64,000 bases of DNA, from positions 1 through 64,000 of the forward strand of contig CAMZZN010000006.1 of the NCBI GenBank assembly GCA_947345935.1, in the 5' to 3' direction. Of the stretch, positions 43,315-52,888 are shown piece after piece. Each line of letters begins with the position of its first letter. Within the stretch, counting starts at the first letter, position 1. This DNA comes from an uncultured Ruminococcus sp. Its GTDB lineage: Bacteria > Bacillota > Clostridia > Oscillospirales > Ruminococcaceae. The notes under the pieces were generated by a model. That model was not told the DNA's origin. It searched no databases and saw only the letters and a list, made by a program, of their open reading frames with translations. A program made the translations under genes and the position numbers.

Positions 43315-43985
43315 CAGCCCTCACCTGCGATCCTTTCAGTGATTATCCTTACTATTTCCTCGGCAGACTGCTCTAAATTCAGATTTGTCGTATCTACCAG
43401 AACAGCGTCGTCCGCCTGCCTGAGAGGAGCGGTCTCACGGTGCATATCCTGATAATCACGCTGAATAATATCCTTGAGAATGTCCTCATACGGCGGACAA
43501 TCCGGCTTTTCCTCAAGTTCCTTATAACGCCTGTCGGCACGTTCCTCAGCGGAAGCAGTCAGGAAGATCTTTACTTCGGCGTCAGGAAGCACCACCGTTC
43601 CGATATCACGTCCGTCCATTATAACGTTATTTTCACGGGCGATCTTTTTCTGCGTTTCAAAAAGATATGCCCTTACTGCCGGAACAGCCGACGTCCGTGA
43701 TGCAGCCATAGAGATCTCCGGCGTTCTGATAAGCTCTGAAACATCCCTGCATCCAAGAAAAACTTTCTGTGCTCCGTCAATAAATTTCAGCGAAATATCG
43801 GCGTTTTCCAATTCTTTTTCAATATTCTCATCAGAAATATTATTTTCTGTGATATAAAGAGCGGCAGTGCGGTATAGAGCGCCTGTATCTACATAGATAT
43901 ACCCCAGCTTTGCCGAGACCATTTTTGCGATTGTACTTTTGCCTGCTCCAGCAGGTCCGTCGATTGCAATGTTTATCGTTTTCAT
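43314..43985 (-). CDS. cmk: Cytidylate kinase
   Basis: 223 aa. P-loop IDGPAGAGKSTIAKMV, then YVDTGALYRT and VIMDGRDIGTVVLPDA, all typical of bacterial CMP kinase. Phosphorylates CMP and dCMP. First gene of the coupled cmk-plsC-ispH/S1 set; RBS TAAGGAG. Confidence 0.94.
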   Translation of the reverse strand: MKTINIAIDGPAGAGKSTIAKMVSAKLGYIYVDTGALYRTAALYITENNISDENIEKELENADISLKFIDGAQKVFLGCRDVSELIRTPEISMAASRTSAVPAVRAYLFETQKKIARENNVIMDGRDIGTVVLPDAEVKIFLTASAEERADRRYKELEEKPDCPPYEDILKDIIQRDYQDMHRETAPLRQADDAVLVDTTNLNLEQSAEEIVRIITERIAGEG

Positions 43986-44009
43986 AATTAACTCCTTACG
44001 TTTATATTA

Positions 44010-45227
44010 TTACATATACATAGCCGCCGAATATGCAGTGGAAAATGCGATCTGCAAATTAAAGCCTCCCGTATATGCGTCCACGTCAATAACTTCTCCT
44101 GCAAAAAACAGTCCGGGCAAAAGTTTGGATTCCATAGTTTTGGGGTTGATCTCCCTGACGGATACGCCGCCGCTCGTGATTATCGCTTCGTCTACCGGTC
44201 TGAATCCCGAAATGCGCACCGGAAAAGCTTTTATAAGCTCTCCAAACTTTTTCCTCTGTTCCCTGGTGATGCCGTTGATTTTCTGTTCAGGGGAGATTCC
44301 CGACAGCCTTACTGCAACTGGAATGAGTTTGGACGGCAGCAGCTTTCTTATTCCGTTCGTGAAATCACGATTGAGATTATCCTTGAAATCACGCTGTATG
44401 CGGAGATCAAGCTGTTCTGCCGTAAGTCCCGGTTTCAGATCTATCATCAGACTGTAGCGGTCAGGCTGCATATTGCGTATATGCGAACTTGCACTGAGCA
44501 CCAGCGGTCCCGATACGCCGAAATGTGTAAAGAGCATTTCACCCAGCTCGCTGTAGATAACCTCATTGCGGTCATACAGGTTCAATGTTACATTGCGCAG
44601 GGAAAGTCCCATCATTTCCGGGCAGTATTTGTCCGGTGACGTCATCGGAACAAGACTCGGCTTTATATCGGTTATCGTATGACCTGCCGAAGCTGCAAGT
44701 ATATAACCGTCTCCGTCAGAGCCGGTGTTAGGATAGGATTTTCCTCCGCAGGCAATAAGCACCGATGATGACAGAAAGCTTTCATTGCCGGACGTTACGC
44801 CGCAGCATCGTCCATCCTTTGTAATAAGTCCGGAAACACGCTTGTGTATCAGCTTTACGCCTAACCTCTCCATTTCCAGAAAGAGTGCGTCTGCAATATC
44901 GTCCGCTCTGTCGCTTACCGGAAAAACACGGTTTCCACGTTCGGTTTTCAGAGGAACGCCGAGGTCCTCAAAGAAATTCATCGTATCCGATGCGTCGAAG
45001 CATGAATAGGAACTATACAGAAAACGTGGATTTACAGGAATATTTCTCATGTGCTCCTCAACCGTGGAATTGTTGGTGACATTGCATCTGCCTTTTCCTG
45101 TAATTCTCAGTTTACGCCCGGTGCGCTCGTTTTTCTCAAAGACAACTACAGACTTTCCGAACCTTGCCGCCTGTACGGCGGCCATGCATCCGGCTGCTCC
45201 TCCGCCAATAATTATAATATCAGTCAT
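44010..45227 (-). CDS. FAD-dependent oxidoreductase, HI0933/BaiN-like
   Basis: 405 aa. N-terminal FAD-binding GGGAAGCMAAVQAARFG, GKGRCNVTNNS, the middle HI0933-type insertion, and C-terminal ITSGGVSVREINPKTMESKLLPGLFFAGEVIDVDAYTG features. The physiological substrate of this widespread flavoprotein family is mostly unknown; one clostridial member (BaiN) acts in bile-acid dehydroxylation. It is commonly upstream of cmk, as here. It overlaps the DUF3006 ORF by 8 bp and has a poor RBS, so coupled translation is likely. Confidence 0.85.
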   Translation of the reverse strand: MTDIIIIGGGAAGCMAAVQAARFGKSVVVFEKNERTGRKLRITGKGRCNVTNNSTVEEHMRNIPVNPRFLYSSYSCFDASDTMNFFEDLGVPLKTERGNRVFPVSDRADDIADALFLEMERLGVKLIHKRVSGLITKDGRCCGVTSGNESFLSSSVLIACGGKSYPNTGSDGDGYILAASAGHTITDIKPSLVPMTSPDKYCPEMMGLSLRNVTLNLYDRNEVIYSELGEMLFTHFGVSGPLVLSASSHIRNMQPDRYSLMIDLKPGLTAEQLDLRIQRDFKDNLNRDFTNGIRKLLPSKLIPVAVRLSGISPEQKINGITREQRKKFGELIKAFPVRISGFRPVDEAIITSGGVSVREINPKTMESKLLPGLFFAGEVIDVDAYTGGFNLQIAFSTAYSAAMYM

Positions 45228-45435
45228 TTTTATTTATCAGTCTGTGCATTTTTTCCCTCACAGACTTCCGCCTTTCCTCTGTCGCATAACGATCTACGGT
45301 ATATCCGCATTCATTCGGGATCACCACGTCTCCCTCCCGGGCGTCCGTCGGAAGAAAACACCGCATGATCTCCATTGTGCCGTCCTCTGTTTCAAGGACG
45401 GCTTTTTCGTTTTCAAATCTATCAATAATAATCAT
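45220..45435 (-). CDS. DUF3006 small protein
   Basis: 71 aa. MIIIDRFENEKAVLETEDG, followed by the DVVIP region, matches DUF3006 (a short beta-barrel-like protein). It lies 4 bp after the metallo-hydrolase gene; these two families are frequently encoded together, so a joint role is likely but unknown. Confidence 0.8.
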   Translation of the reverse strand: MIIIDRFENEKAVLETEDGTMEIMRCFLPTDAREGDVVIPNECGYTVDRYATEERRKSVREKMHRLINKND

Positions 45436-45439
45436 TCAG

Positions 45440-46438
45440 CTATTCCTTTTCTGTGCTGACGGTCAGTTCTCTGCCGTCCGATACGAAAGTTACCGTGCCG
45501 TTAAGGTCAGTACGGTAAATTTTATCGGTATATCTGCTTATCTCTTTAAGAGCCTCTTTTTTGGGATGTCCGTAAGAATTTCCCTCTCCGCAGGAAATCA
45601 CCGCATAATCGGGAGTAATTTCCGCCAAAAATTCTTCACATCCAGAAGTATCGCTGCCGTGATGACCTGCTTTGTAAACGTCCGCATGACGAAGATTTCC
45701 GGATTTCACCATTTCCTTTTCCGCCAAAGACTCGGCATCCCCTGTAAAAATAAAAGTATTTTCACCGTGAGTCAGGAAAAGTCCTACAGAATAATTATTT
45801 GTATTATCATAACCCGGACTGCACGGTGCAATTATCTCAGCCTCTGCATCGCCCAGTTCTATAGTTCTCCCGAGCTTTGCCTCCGTCAGCGAAAGATCCC
45901 CGGCATCACAGGTATCCAGAAATTTTTCGTAATACCTTGTGGTCGGGATATCGCTGTCATCCAGGTGCGGAACTATCACCTCACCGATCTCAAATTGATC
46001 AACTATCTTATACATACCGCCCATATGATCGGAATGAGGATGAGTTGCCACCACATAATCGAGCTTTTCTATGCTGTTTTCGTTCAGAAAGCGTATTACG
46101 CCGTCGGCGGCTTCCGATTCACCGCAGTCAATAAGCATATTTTTTCCTCCGGCGCTGATAAAGACAGAATCCCCCTGTCCTACGTCGATATAACATACTG
46201 TCAGTTTATCCTCCGGAAGCGGAGACTGACCGTTATTACTGAATTTAACTGCAATAAATGCGGCTGCCAGAACAATAAGTAAAAAAGGTATAAGGATTTT
46301 CAGCGATTTTTCCCTTTTCTTCTTTGGCTGTTTCCTGTAGGCCTGTCCGATTTTCTTGACGAATTCCTTTTCCCCTGACGTGAAGCGGAACTGTCCGTTT
46401 TTCGGTACTGAACGCCGTTTCCCGCTTTTCTTTTCCAT
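45440..46438 (-). CDS. Membrane-anchored ComEC-like metallo-beta-lactamase-fold hydrolase
   Basis: 332 aa. Basic N-terminal 45 residues, one transmembrane helix (ILIPFLLIVLAAAFIAVKF), then a metallo-beta-lactamase fold: CYIDVGQGDSVFI, metal ligands THPHSDHMGG, FTGDAES and KAGHHGSDTS. This is the nuclease-like domain of ComEC without its channel part, placed outside the membrane. It may degrade extracellular nucleic acid. Strong RBS AAAGGAGGTGA before ATG fixes the start, although it lies 139 bp inside the end of the YgiQ ORF. Confidence 0.85.
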   Translation of the reverse strand: MEKKSGKRRSVPKNGQFRFTSGEKEFVKKIGQAYRKQPKKKREKSLKILIPFLLIVLAAAFIAVKFSNNGQSPLPEDKLTVCYIDVGQGDSVFISAGGKNMLIDCGESEAADGVIRFLNENSIEKLDYVVATHPHSDHMGGMYKIVDQFEIGEVIVPHLDDSDIPTTRYYEKFLDTCDAGDLSLTEAKLGRTIELGDAEAEIIAPCSPGYDNTNNYSVGLFLTHGENTFIFTGDAESLAEKEMVKSGNLRHADVYKAGHHGSDTSGCEEFLAEITPDYAVISCGEGNSYGHPKKEALKEISRYTDKIYRTDLNGTVTFVSDGRELTVSTEKE

Positions 46439-48255
46439 GAACTGTCACCTCCTTTTCTGCCGGAAATATCGTCTACAAGACATCCCGGAGACTTACCTAT
46501 AAGATCACGTCTTCCTGACATTTTCAGCGCCTCGACGACAATTTCCCTGTTCTGCGGAAGAAAATATTGCAACAAGGCTCTCTGCATAGCCTTTTCCTTA
46601 GGAGTTTTCGGCACATACACCTCTTTCATGGTATACGGATCAAGACCCGTATAGAACATACAGGTAGAAATCGTTCCCGGCGTAGGATAGAAGTCCTGCA
46701 CCTGTTCGGGACGTATTTTGTTCTCTTTAAGGAAAAGCGACAGTTCCACCGCTTCTTTCAGCGTACTGCCGGGATGCGAGGACATGAGATACGGCACAAG
46801 ATACTGTTCCTTGCCTATTCCCTTGGTAATCTCGTAAAACCGCTTCTGAAACGCCTTGTACGCCTCTATATGCGGCTTTCCCATTTTATCCAAAACAGCC
46901 GCAGAGCAGTGCTCCGGAGCAACCTTCAGCTGACCGCTTACATGAAATTTTATAAGTTCCCTGATAAATTCATCGCTTTCATCCTGCATAAGATAATCAT
47001 ACCGAATGCCCGACCTGATAAATACTCTTTTCACGCCCTTGATTTTCCGTATCTTCCGGAGCATGGCAAGATATTCCCGATGATCCGCTTTCAGAGCCGG
47101 ACACGGAACGGGGGCAAGACATTTCTTTCCCATGCAAAGACCTTTGCTTAGCTGCTTTTCACAAGAAGTATGGCGGAAGTTTGCAGTAGGACCTCCTACA
47201 TCATGGATATATCCCTTAAAATCAGGCATTTTTGTTATCCTCTCCGCCTCTGCCAGAACAGATTCTTCGCTGCGGCAGGTAACACGCCGTCCCTGATGAA
47301 GCGCTATCGAGCAGAAATTGCAATACCCGAAGCACCCACGGTTATGAGTGATCGAAAAGCGTACTTCTTCAATGCCGGGAACGCCTCCCTGAGACTCATA
47401 GGACGGATGCACCGCCCTTGTATACGGCAGACTGTATATGTAATCCAGCTCTTCAGTTGTAAGACTTTTTGCCGGCGGATTCTGCACAAGCATCATTTTT
47501 CCGCAGCGCTGAACTATCGTCTTTCCATAAACTTCGTCCTGCCAGTCATACTGGATCTTTGTTGCTTTTGCGTATTCCGCCTTATTTTTGCTTACCTGTT
47601 CAAAAGACGGACACTGCGCCGCTCCGATAGGAGTATTTATCGGTTCGGTCATATAGCAGGTTCCACGTATATCGTGAATTTCCGTGATCTTTTCACCGGC
47701 GGCAAGGCGTGTGCAGAGCTCTTTTATCTGATGCTCTCCCATGCCGTACATCAGCAGATCTGCTCCGCTGTCCGGAAGAATAGAAGTTCTGACTTTATCA
47801 TCCCAATAGTCATAGTGAGCAAAACGGCGCAGCGAAGCTTCCAACCCGCCTATAGCTATAGGAATATCCCCGAAAATTTCCCGGAGTTTTCTGCAATAGA
47901 CAATGACCGCACGGTCAGGACGTCTGCCTGCCTTTCCGCCGGGAGAGTAGGCGTCGTCCGAACGCTTTCTCTTTGCGGCAGTATAATGCGCAACCATAGA
48001 ATCAATGTTGCCTGACGTAACGAGAAAAGCATATTTCGGAGCACCGAACCGTGTAAAATCACGGCTGCTTTTCCAGTCGGGCTGGGCAATAATACCTACC
48101 GTAAATCCAAGAGCTTCAATAAGACGTGTAATGATCGCCGCCCCGAAACTCGGATGATCCACATATGCGTCGCCTGTTATGTAGATGAAATCGAACTGTT
48201 CAATTCCCAGTTCATTCATTTCCTGCTTTGTTGTAGGGAGAAATCCCTCGTACAT
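46300..48255 (-). CDS. YgiQ family radical SAM protein
   Basis: 651 aa. Radical SAM cluster motif in GCFGYCNFCSIALHQGR, N-terminal YgiQ domain (PTTKQEMNELGIEQFDFIYITGDAYVDHPSFG region), and DFYPTPGTISTCMFYTG. The function of YgiQ is not established. The last ~70 residues are a basic, disordered tail (SWKRKAG, SRQGKRNSSRKSDR) that reads through the 5' end of the metallo-hydrolase gene in another frame. Confidence 0.88.
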   Translation of the reverse strand: MYEGFLPTTKQEMNELGIEQFDFIYITGDAYVDHPSFGAAIITRLIEALGFTVGIIAQPDWKSSRDFTRFGAPKYAFLVTSGNIDSMVAHYTAAKRKRSDDAYSPGGKAGRRPDRAVIVYCRKLREIFGDIPIAIGGLEASLRRFAHYDYWDDKVRTSILPDSGADLLMYGMGEHQIKELCTRLAAGEKITEIHDIRGTCYMTEPINTPIGAAQCPSFEQVSKNKAEYAKATKIQYDWQDEVYGKTIVQRCGKMMLVQNPPAKSLTTEELDYIYSLPYTRAVHPSYESQGGVPGIEEVRFSITHNRGCFGYCNFCSIALHQGRRVTCRSEESVLAEAERITKMPDFKGYIHDVGGPTANFRHTSCEKQLSKGLCMGKKCLAPVPCPALKADHREYLAMLRKIRKIKGVKRVFIRSGIRYDYLMQDESDEFIRELIKFHVSGQLKVAPEHCSAAVLDKMGKPHIEAYKAFQKRFYEITKGIGKEQYLVPYLMSSHPGSTLKEAVELSLFLKENKIRPEQVQDFYPTPGTISTCMFYTGLDPYTMKEVYVPKTPKEKAMQRALLQYFLPQNREIVVEALKMSGRRDLIGKSPGCLVDDISGRKGGDSSWKRKAGNGVQYRKTDSSASRQGKRNSSRKSDRPTGNSQRRKGKNR

Positions 48256-48274
48256 GATATACCTCCTGTATGAC

Positions 48275-50791
48275 CTATTCTTGCTGCATCCTCATTTTTC
48301 TTTCTTCAAACTGCATTCTCGACATCAGCACTTTCCTCGGTTTTGAACCCTCGCTCGGACCGATAACGCCCATTTCTTCCAGTTCGTCCATTATTCTTGA
48401 GGCCCTCGCATAACCCAGTTTCAGTTTTTTCTGGAGCATAGTGGTAGAAAGCTGACCGTTATTGACAGCCACTTCCATTGCCCTTTCAACGAAATCTCCG
48501 TCCGTACCGGCGGCAGAGCTGTCAGAACTATCCTTATCCGCTTTCGTCTGCGGTACGAACTTATCGACCGCTTCGGTAATTGATTCATCATATTCTGCCT
48601 TGACCTGACTGCTGATAAACGATATGGTTTCCGTAATATCCTTATTCGTCGCAAAACATCCCTGTACTCTTATCGGCTTGTTCATTCCGATAGGCATATA
48701 CAACATATCGCCGTTTCCGAGAAGCTTATCCGCTCCAGCCATGTCGATTATCGTTCTGGAATCGACCTGCGACATAACGGAAAGAGCTATTCTGCTGGGG
48801 ATATTCGCCTTGATAAGTCCAGTTATAACATCCGTGGTAGGACGCTGCGTCGCCACCACAAGATGCATTCCGGCAGCACGTCCCATCTGTGCAAGACGGC
48901 AGATAGAATCTTCTACTTCCTTGCCCGCAACCAGCATCATATCTGCAAGTTCGTCGATAAATACAACTATCTGCGGCATTTTTTCAAGTTCATCCTGTTC
49001 GGCTATGTAATTGTAAGATTTCAAATCGTTTGCGCCTATTTCCGAAAAAATCGTATATCTGCGCATCATCTCGTTGACAGCCCAGTTAAGAGCTCCGGCT
49101 GCTTTTTTAGCGTCAATGACAATAGGGATGAGCAGATGTGGGATGCCGTCGAATATTTTGAATTCAACCATTTTCGGGTCGATAAGGATCAGCTTTACCT
49201 CGTCCGGTCTTGCCTTGTAGAGTATGCTCATTATAATTGATCTTGTACATACGGATTTACCCGATCCGGTAGTTCCTGCAATGATAACGTGGGGCATTTT
49301 TGTAATGTCGCCCAGAATTATATTTCCTGCAATATCTCTGCCGACCGCAAAGGTAAGCCTGCTCTGTGAACTGCGGAATTCATTGCTTTGCAATATTTCA
49401 CGGAGAGTTACCGTATCTTTATGTATGTTCGGAACTTCTATTCCAACCACAGGCTTTCCCGGCACTGGAGCTTCAATTCGCACGCCCATTGCGGCAAGAC
49501 TCAGTGCGATATCGTCCTCCAGTCCCCTTATCTTTGAGACCTTTACGCCTGCTCCCGGCTGTATTTCATATCTCGTAATGGACGGTCCCCTGAGAATGTC
49601 CATGATCTTTACCTCTATTCCGAAGCTTTTCAGGGTATTTTTGATTATATCCGACTTTTCACGAAGTTCTACCACAGCCTCGGCGCTGTTTGATTTCACC
49701 GACGGAGGAGCGAGAAGTTCAACTGACGGAAGAACGTATACCTGCTGCTTCGGCGCAGCTTTTTCCTTTTCGGCGCTGACATCCTGATCTGCGGACATGG
49801 CTTCTGCGGCAGTTCCTTCCGCCGCTTTTGTGATGAGTTCCTCCAGCTTCTCGTCTGCGTCATCGCCGGCAGGCTCTACTCCAGAAGCGCTGTTCCTGCT
49901 CGTTACTGCATTTTCTTTAGGAAGCGGAATATCCATCAAGAAGTCGTCGTTTACAGAATAACCGGATTTTTTTCCGGAATGACTTTCTGACGTTTTGGTT
50001 TTGCCATTTTTGCTGTTGACTATGTCGATAGCCTCAAGATCGGCGTCAAACTGGCGTTTTTCCCTGTCGTCGTCAACATCGTCGTCGTCGAAGGCATCCT
50101 CAAAATTTCCTCCCATGAGCATATTCTGAACACCTTCCAGACAGTTTCCAAGAAATTTAAACGGCTTGAGGAGCAGTTTGAAAAAGTCCATAAGACCTCT
50201 TCCTGTCAGAAGCATACCGAAAACAAAAAACATTACGACTGTAACGATTTTTGCGCCCATTCCGCCGAATGCTGCCAAAAGCGGACCGGCAATAAGCATA
50301 CTTGCAACTCCCCCGCCTTTTACGTCAACTCCGTTCTCGTAGAGCACCTTGAAATGATTCCAGAAATTTCTTCCCGGAAGCTCCCCGACAAAAAATATCT
50401 GTAATGCAGCAGAAAACAGAAATGCCATTGCAATACCCCAGAAAGCCCTGCCTGTCACCTTTTTCTGGCTTCTTTCCATGCCTATCTGAACAGCCGTGTA
50501 TATGAGCGTGACCGGAACGAAAACAACAGCCGCTCCGAAAAGTCCCAGCAGCATACTGTGCATTTTGCGCCATCCGGCAGATCCCTTTATAACGATCATA
50601 AATGCGATAAGTATCCCGGCAGCAAAGAGAACAATGGACCAGAACTGATTCTGATCGTTGACGGCAGCCGGCTTCTGTTCAGTTTTTTTTGTGCTCTCTG
50701 ATTTTTCTTTCGGAACGTCCTGCGCCTTTGACGTCTGACTCTTTTTCTGCCGTGAGCCTGATCCGGCGCTGTTCTTTTTAGCTTCTGCCAT
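48275..50791 (-). CDS. DNA translocase FtsK/SpoIIIE
   Basis: 838 aa from the ATG at 50791, which has GGAGGT upstream; the track start is 16 codons early. N-terminal region with four membrane helices (for example WSIVLFAAGILIAFMIVI), an acidic linker (FDDDDVDDD), then alpha/beta translocase domains with Walker A GTTGSGKSVCTR, Walker B VVFIDELADMM, and a C-terminal winged-helix gamma domain (TTMLQKKLKLGYARASRIMDELE) that reads KOPS/SRS sequences. Moves chromosomal DNA at the septum, in division or forespore formation. Confidence 0.93.
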   Translation of the reverse strand: MAEAKKNSAGSGSRQKKSQTSKAQDVPKEKSESTKKTEQKPAAVNDQNQFWSIVLFAAGILIAFMIVIKGSAGWRKMHSMLLGLFGAAVVFVPVTLIYTAVQIGMERSQKKVTGRAFWGIAMAFLFSAALQIFFVGELPGRNFWNHFKVLYENGVDVKGGGVASMLIAGPLLAAFGGMGAKIVTVVMFFVFGMLLTGRGLMDFFKLLLKPFKFLGNCLEGVQNMLMGGNFEDAFDDDDVDDDREKRQFDADLEAIDIVNSKNGKTKTSESHSGKKSGYSVNDDFLMDIPLPKENAVTSRNSASGVEPAGDDADEKLEELITKAAEGTAAEAMSADQDVSAEKEKAAPKQQVYVLPSVELLAPPSVKSNSAEAVVELREKSDIIKNTLKSFGIEVKIMDILRGPSITRYEIQPGAGVKVSKIRGLEDDIALSLAAMGVRIEAPVPGKPVVGIEVPNIHKDTVTLREILQSNEFRSSQSRLTFAVGRDIAGNIILGDITKMPHVIIAGTTGSGKSVCTRSIIMSILYKARPDEVKLILIDPKMVEFKIFDGIPHLLIPIVIDAKKAAGALNWAVNEMMRRYTIFSEIGANDLKSYNYIAEQDELEKMPQIVVFIDELADMMLVAGKEVEDSICRLAQMGRAAGMHLVVATQRPTTDVITGLIKANIPSRIALSVMSQVDSRTIIDMAGADKLLGNGDMLYMPIGMNKPIRVQGCFATNKDITETISFISSQVKAEYDESITEAVDKFVPQTKADKDSSDSSAAGTDGDFVERAMEVAVNNGQLSTTMLQKKLKLGYARASRIMDELEEMGVIGPSEGSKPRKVLMSRMQFEERKMRMQQE

Positions 50792-50867
50792 TTTTACCTC
50801 CGTAGATCTGTTCTCTTGCCGTGCACACTCCGGAAACATTCTTTGGTGTGCACGGCGATTTTTATAA

Positions 50868-51575
50868 TTATATATATCTCTTTTCTGTATTCTCGATCAA
50901 ACTGTAAAGACATTCCATTGCATCGCTGAGACCGCCAAGTTCGTCGATAAGTCCGAGTCCCACTGCTTTTTCACCCTCGAGCACACTTCCGACATCAAGG
51001 ACAAGCTCCTCGGTATTAAGCATAAGGCGGCGAAAATCATCTTCTTTAATATTGCTGTTTTTCAGGACAAAGTTCACAATTCTGTCCTGCATTTTATCAA
51101 AATAGGAAAGCGTCTGAGGCACGCCGAGAACAGTACCGTTCATTCGTACAGGGTGAATCGTCATTGACGCACTTGGTACAATAAAGGAATGCTTTGCGCT
51201 TACTGCAAGCGGAACGCCGATAGAATGACCGCCTCCCACAACAAGAGAGACTGTCGGCGTTTTCATTCCGGAAATCAGCTCAGCAATAGCAAGTCCGGCT
51301 TCAACATCGCCGCCCACCGTATTCAATATTATAAGAAGTCCCTCGACGCTTCTGTCCTGCTCTATCGCCACCAGAGCAGGTATTATATGCTCGTATTTAG
51401 TAGTCTTATTCTGTTCCGAAAGAACATAATGCCCTTCTATCTGACCGATCACCGTCAGACAGTGGATAAGATGCTTTGCATTCTGTGAAACAGTCTGCCC
51501 CAGCTTTTCGGCAAGCTCTGCCTCGTCAAGCTTTTCCTCTGTCACGGATTTTTCATTTTTGTTTTTTTCTTCCAA
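50868..51575 (-). CDS. ClpP-family serine protease, TepA-like
   Basis: 235 aa. ClpP/crotonase fold with [18 protein letters not shown], nucleophile Ser in [12 protein letters not shown], and His in [10 protein letters not shown]; the C-terminal part is helical. It resembles TepA/YmfB of bacilli, an unusual ClpP relative located next to spoIIIE, which is conserved here. It is likely cytosolic. The charged N-terminal 40 residues differ from ClpP's axial loop, so partnership with a Clp ATPase is doubtful. Confidence 0.85.
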   Translation of the reverse strand: MEEKNKNEKSVTEEKLDEAELAEKLGQTVSQNAKHLIHCLTVIGQIEGHYVLSEQNKTTKYEHIIPALVAIEQDRSVEGLLIILNTVGGDVEAGLAIAELISGMKTPTVSLVVGGGHSIGVPLAVSAKHSFIVPSASMTIHPVRMNGTVLGVPQTLSYFDKMQDRIVNFVLKNSNIKEDDFRRLMLNTEELVLDVGSVLEGEKAVGLGLIDELGGLSDAMECLYSLIENTEKRYI

Positions 51576-51708
51576 TTGTATACACTCCTTGCCTGAAATT
51601 TACTTTATTATGTGCCGTTTCAGGATATGTATACATTTATTATTATATTATAAACTTTTTTTGAAATAAAGTCAAGGAAAACGAAAATCAATTTTCCCAG
51701 GACAGCAG

Positions 51709-51905
51709 CATTTACTTCTATTCGTGTTTACAAAGGGGGACGCTGTCCCCCTAATCCCCCTGCCAAAGGGAAGTACATTCCCTTTGGAAACCCATTATTA
51801 ATTCTTAAAAATCCACCACAAGGGGGATTTTTAAGAATTAGAGTGAAATCCAGACAGAAAATATTTTCCTTTAACAGGAAATTAAAGAGACAAAATCTCT
51901 TTTAT
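51709..51905 (+). repeat. Dispersed structured intergenic element, copy B
   Basis: Same layout as copy A: GGGGGAC/GTCCCCC, CCAAAGGGAA/TTCCCTTTGG, a long stem TAATTCTTAAAAATCC/GGATTTTTAAGAATTA, and TTTCC/GGAAA. Lies in the divergent 51576-52040 gap. Confidence 0.8.
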
Positions 51906-51979
51906 AATCATAATAAAAATAAATTCTATTGCCATAAATAAAATTTTATTTGTAAACCAAAACCCTCTTTCAATTTTTA

Positions 51980-52008
51980 TTGACAATATAAATATTTTAT
52001 GATATGAT
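51980..52008 (+). promoter_or_regulatory. Promoter of the 199-aa membrane protein gene
   Basis: TTGACA (51980-51985) and TATGAT (52003-52008), 17-bp spacer. Confidence 0.75.
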
Positions 52009-52040
52009 TATATTATAATTAGTTGTCCGGAGGTGTTTCC

Positions 52041-52640
52041 ATGAAAAAGAAAAAATCATCAGCTGACGCTGATAATGAAGCTGCCGCACGAAAAAGCAGA
52101 CTCCCCATGATAGCGGTAATAACTGCAGCCGCAATTATAATCGTTCTGGCAATTCTCATTATCATCTACTTCCTTGGTCCGAAAAAAGCCGTAAAAAAAT
52201 ACGTCAAGGCGGGTATCAGTAAAAACGGCGGAAAAAATTATTTTTCACTTATTCTTCCGGATTATGTTGCAGATCAGCTGCATTCAGACGAAAAATGGGA
52301 CGGCATGATAGAACGCTATAATATTGATAATGCCGACATCCGGGACTATTACAAACTAAAAATCAAAAAAATTGACAAGAAAAGCAAACTCTCTGACAGC
52401 GCTCTGGACGGAGCACAGATCTATTTTACAGAAATAGCACAAAAATATGATACAAAACCAAAGAAGCTTAATATTAAAAAAGGCTGGGAATTTGAGATAC
52501 AGCTCACCAAAAAAGAAAAGAAGAAAAGCAAAACCACCGAATCACTAACCGTATGTGCCGTAAAAATCAAAGGCGAAGGATGGAAGATCGCCGAAGTCAG
52601 CGCATCAGATCTTGAAAGTCTCAGCCGGAGTCATGACTGA
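52041..52640 (+). CDS. Lys-rich single-pass membrane protein, function unknown
   Basis: 199 aa from the ATG at 52041, which has CGGAGGTG upstream. A basic N-terminus (KKKKSS) is followed by a transmembrane helix at about residues 25-50 (IAVITAAAIIIVLAILIIIYFL). The outer domain of about 145 residues (KKAVKKYVKAGISKNGGKNYF, YKLKIKKIDKKSK, VCAVKIKGEGWKIAEV) resembles NTF2-like or DUF4878-type small lipoprotein domains only vaguely. Monocistronic with its own terminator. Confidence 0.65.
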   Translation: MKKKKSSADADNEAAARKSRLPMIAVITAAAIIIVLAILIIIYFLGPKKAVKKYVKAGISKNGGKNYFSLILPDYVADQLHSDEKWDGMIERYNIDNADIRDYYKLKIKKIDKKSKLSDSALDGAQIYFTEIAQKYDTKPKKLNIKKGWEFEIQLTKKEKKKSKTTESLTVCAVKIKGEGWKIAEVSASDLESLSRSHD

Positions 52641-52664
52641 GCCTGACATAAAACAATATTATAA

Positions 52665-52699
52665 AAACCTGTCCGTATAATTTTAATGCGGACAGGTTT
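52665..52699 (+). terminator. Intrinsic terminator
   Basis: Stem AAACCTGTCCG/CGGACAGGTTT followed by CTTTATATTTT. Confidence 0.85.
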
Positions 52700-52801
52700 C
52701 TTTATATTTTACCGTAAAACGAAACATGCAAGCAAACTCAAATATGAGACAGCATCAATACAGCGGCTACGACAGATAAAATAAAAATTTCTTACAGGGT
52801 A

Positions 52802-52830
52802 TTGCATTTTATTTCCGGATATAGTATAAT
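52802..52830 (+). promoter_or_regulatory. Promoter of fba
   Basis: TTGCAT (52802-52807) and TATAAT (52825-52830), 17-bp spacer, 58 bp before the start codon. Confidence 0.8.
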
Positions 52831-52888
52831 AGTAATTACAGGGCTGAAATATCGCCCACGACAGTAAAATATCAGGAGGAATTTAATT

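Noticed and set aside
45365-46282. 305-aa plus-strand ORF
   Set aside because: Antisense to the metallo-hydrolase gene with its THPHSDH motif; no RBS.
47170-48015. 281-aa plus-strand ORF
   Set aside because: Antisense to the YgiQ radical SAM gene; composition typical of a shadow.
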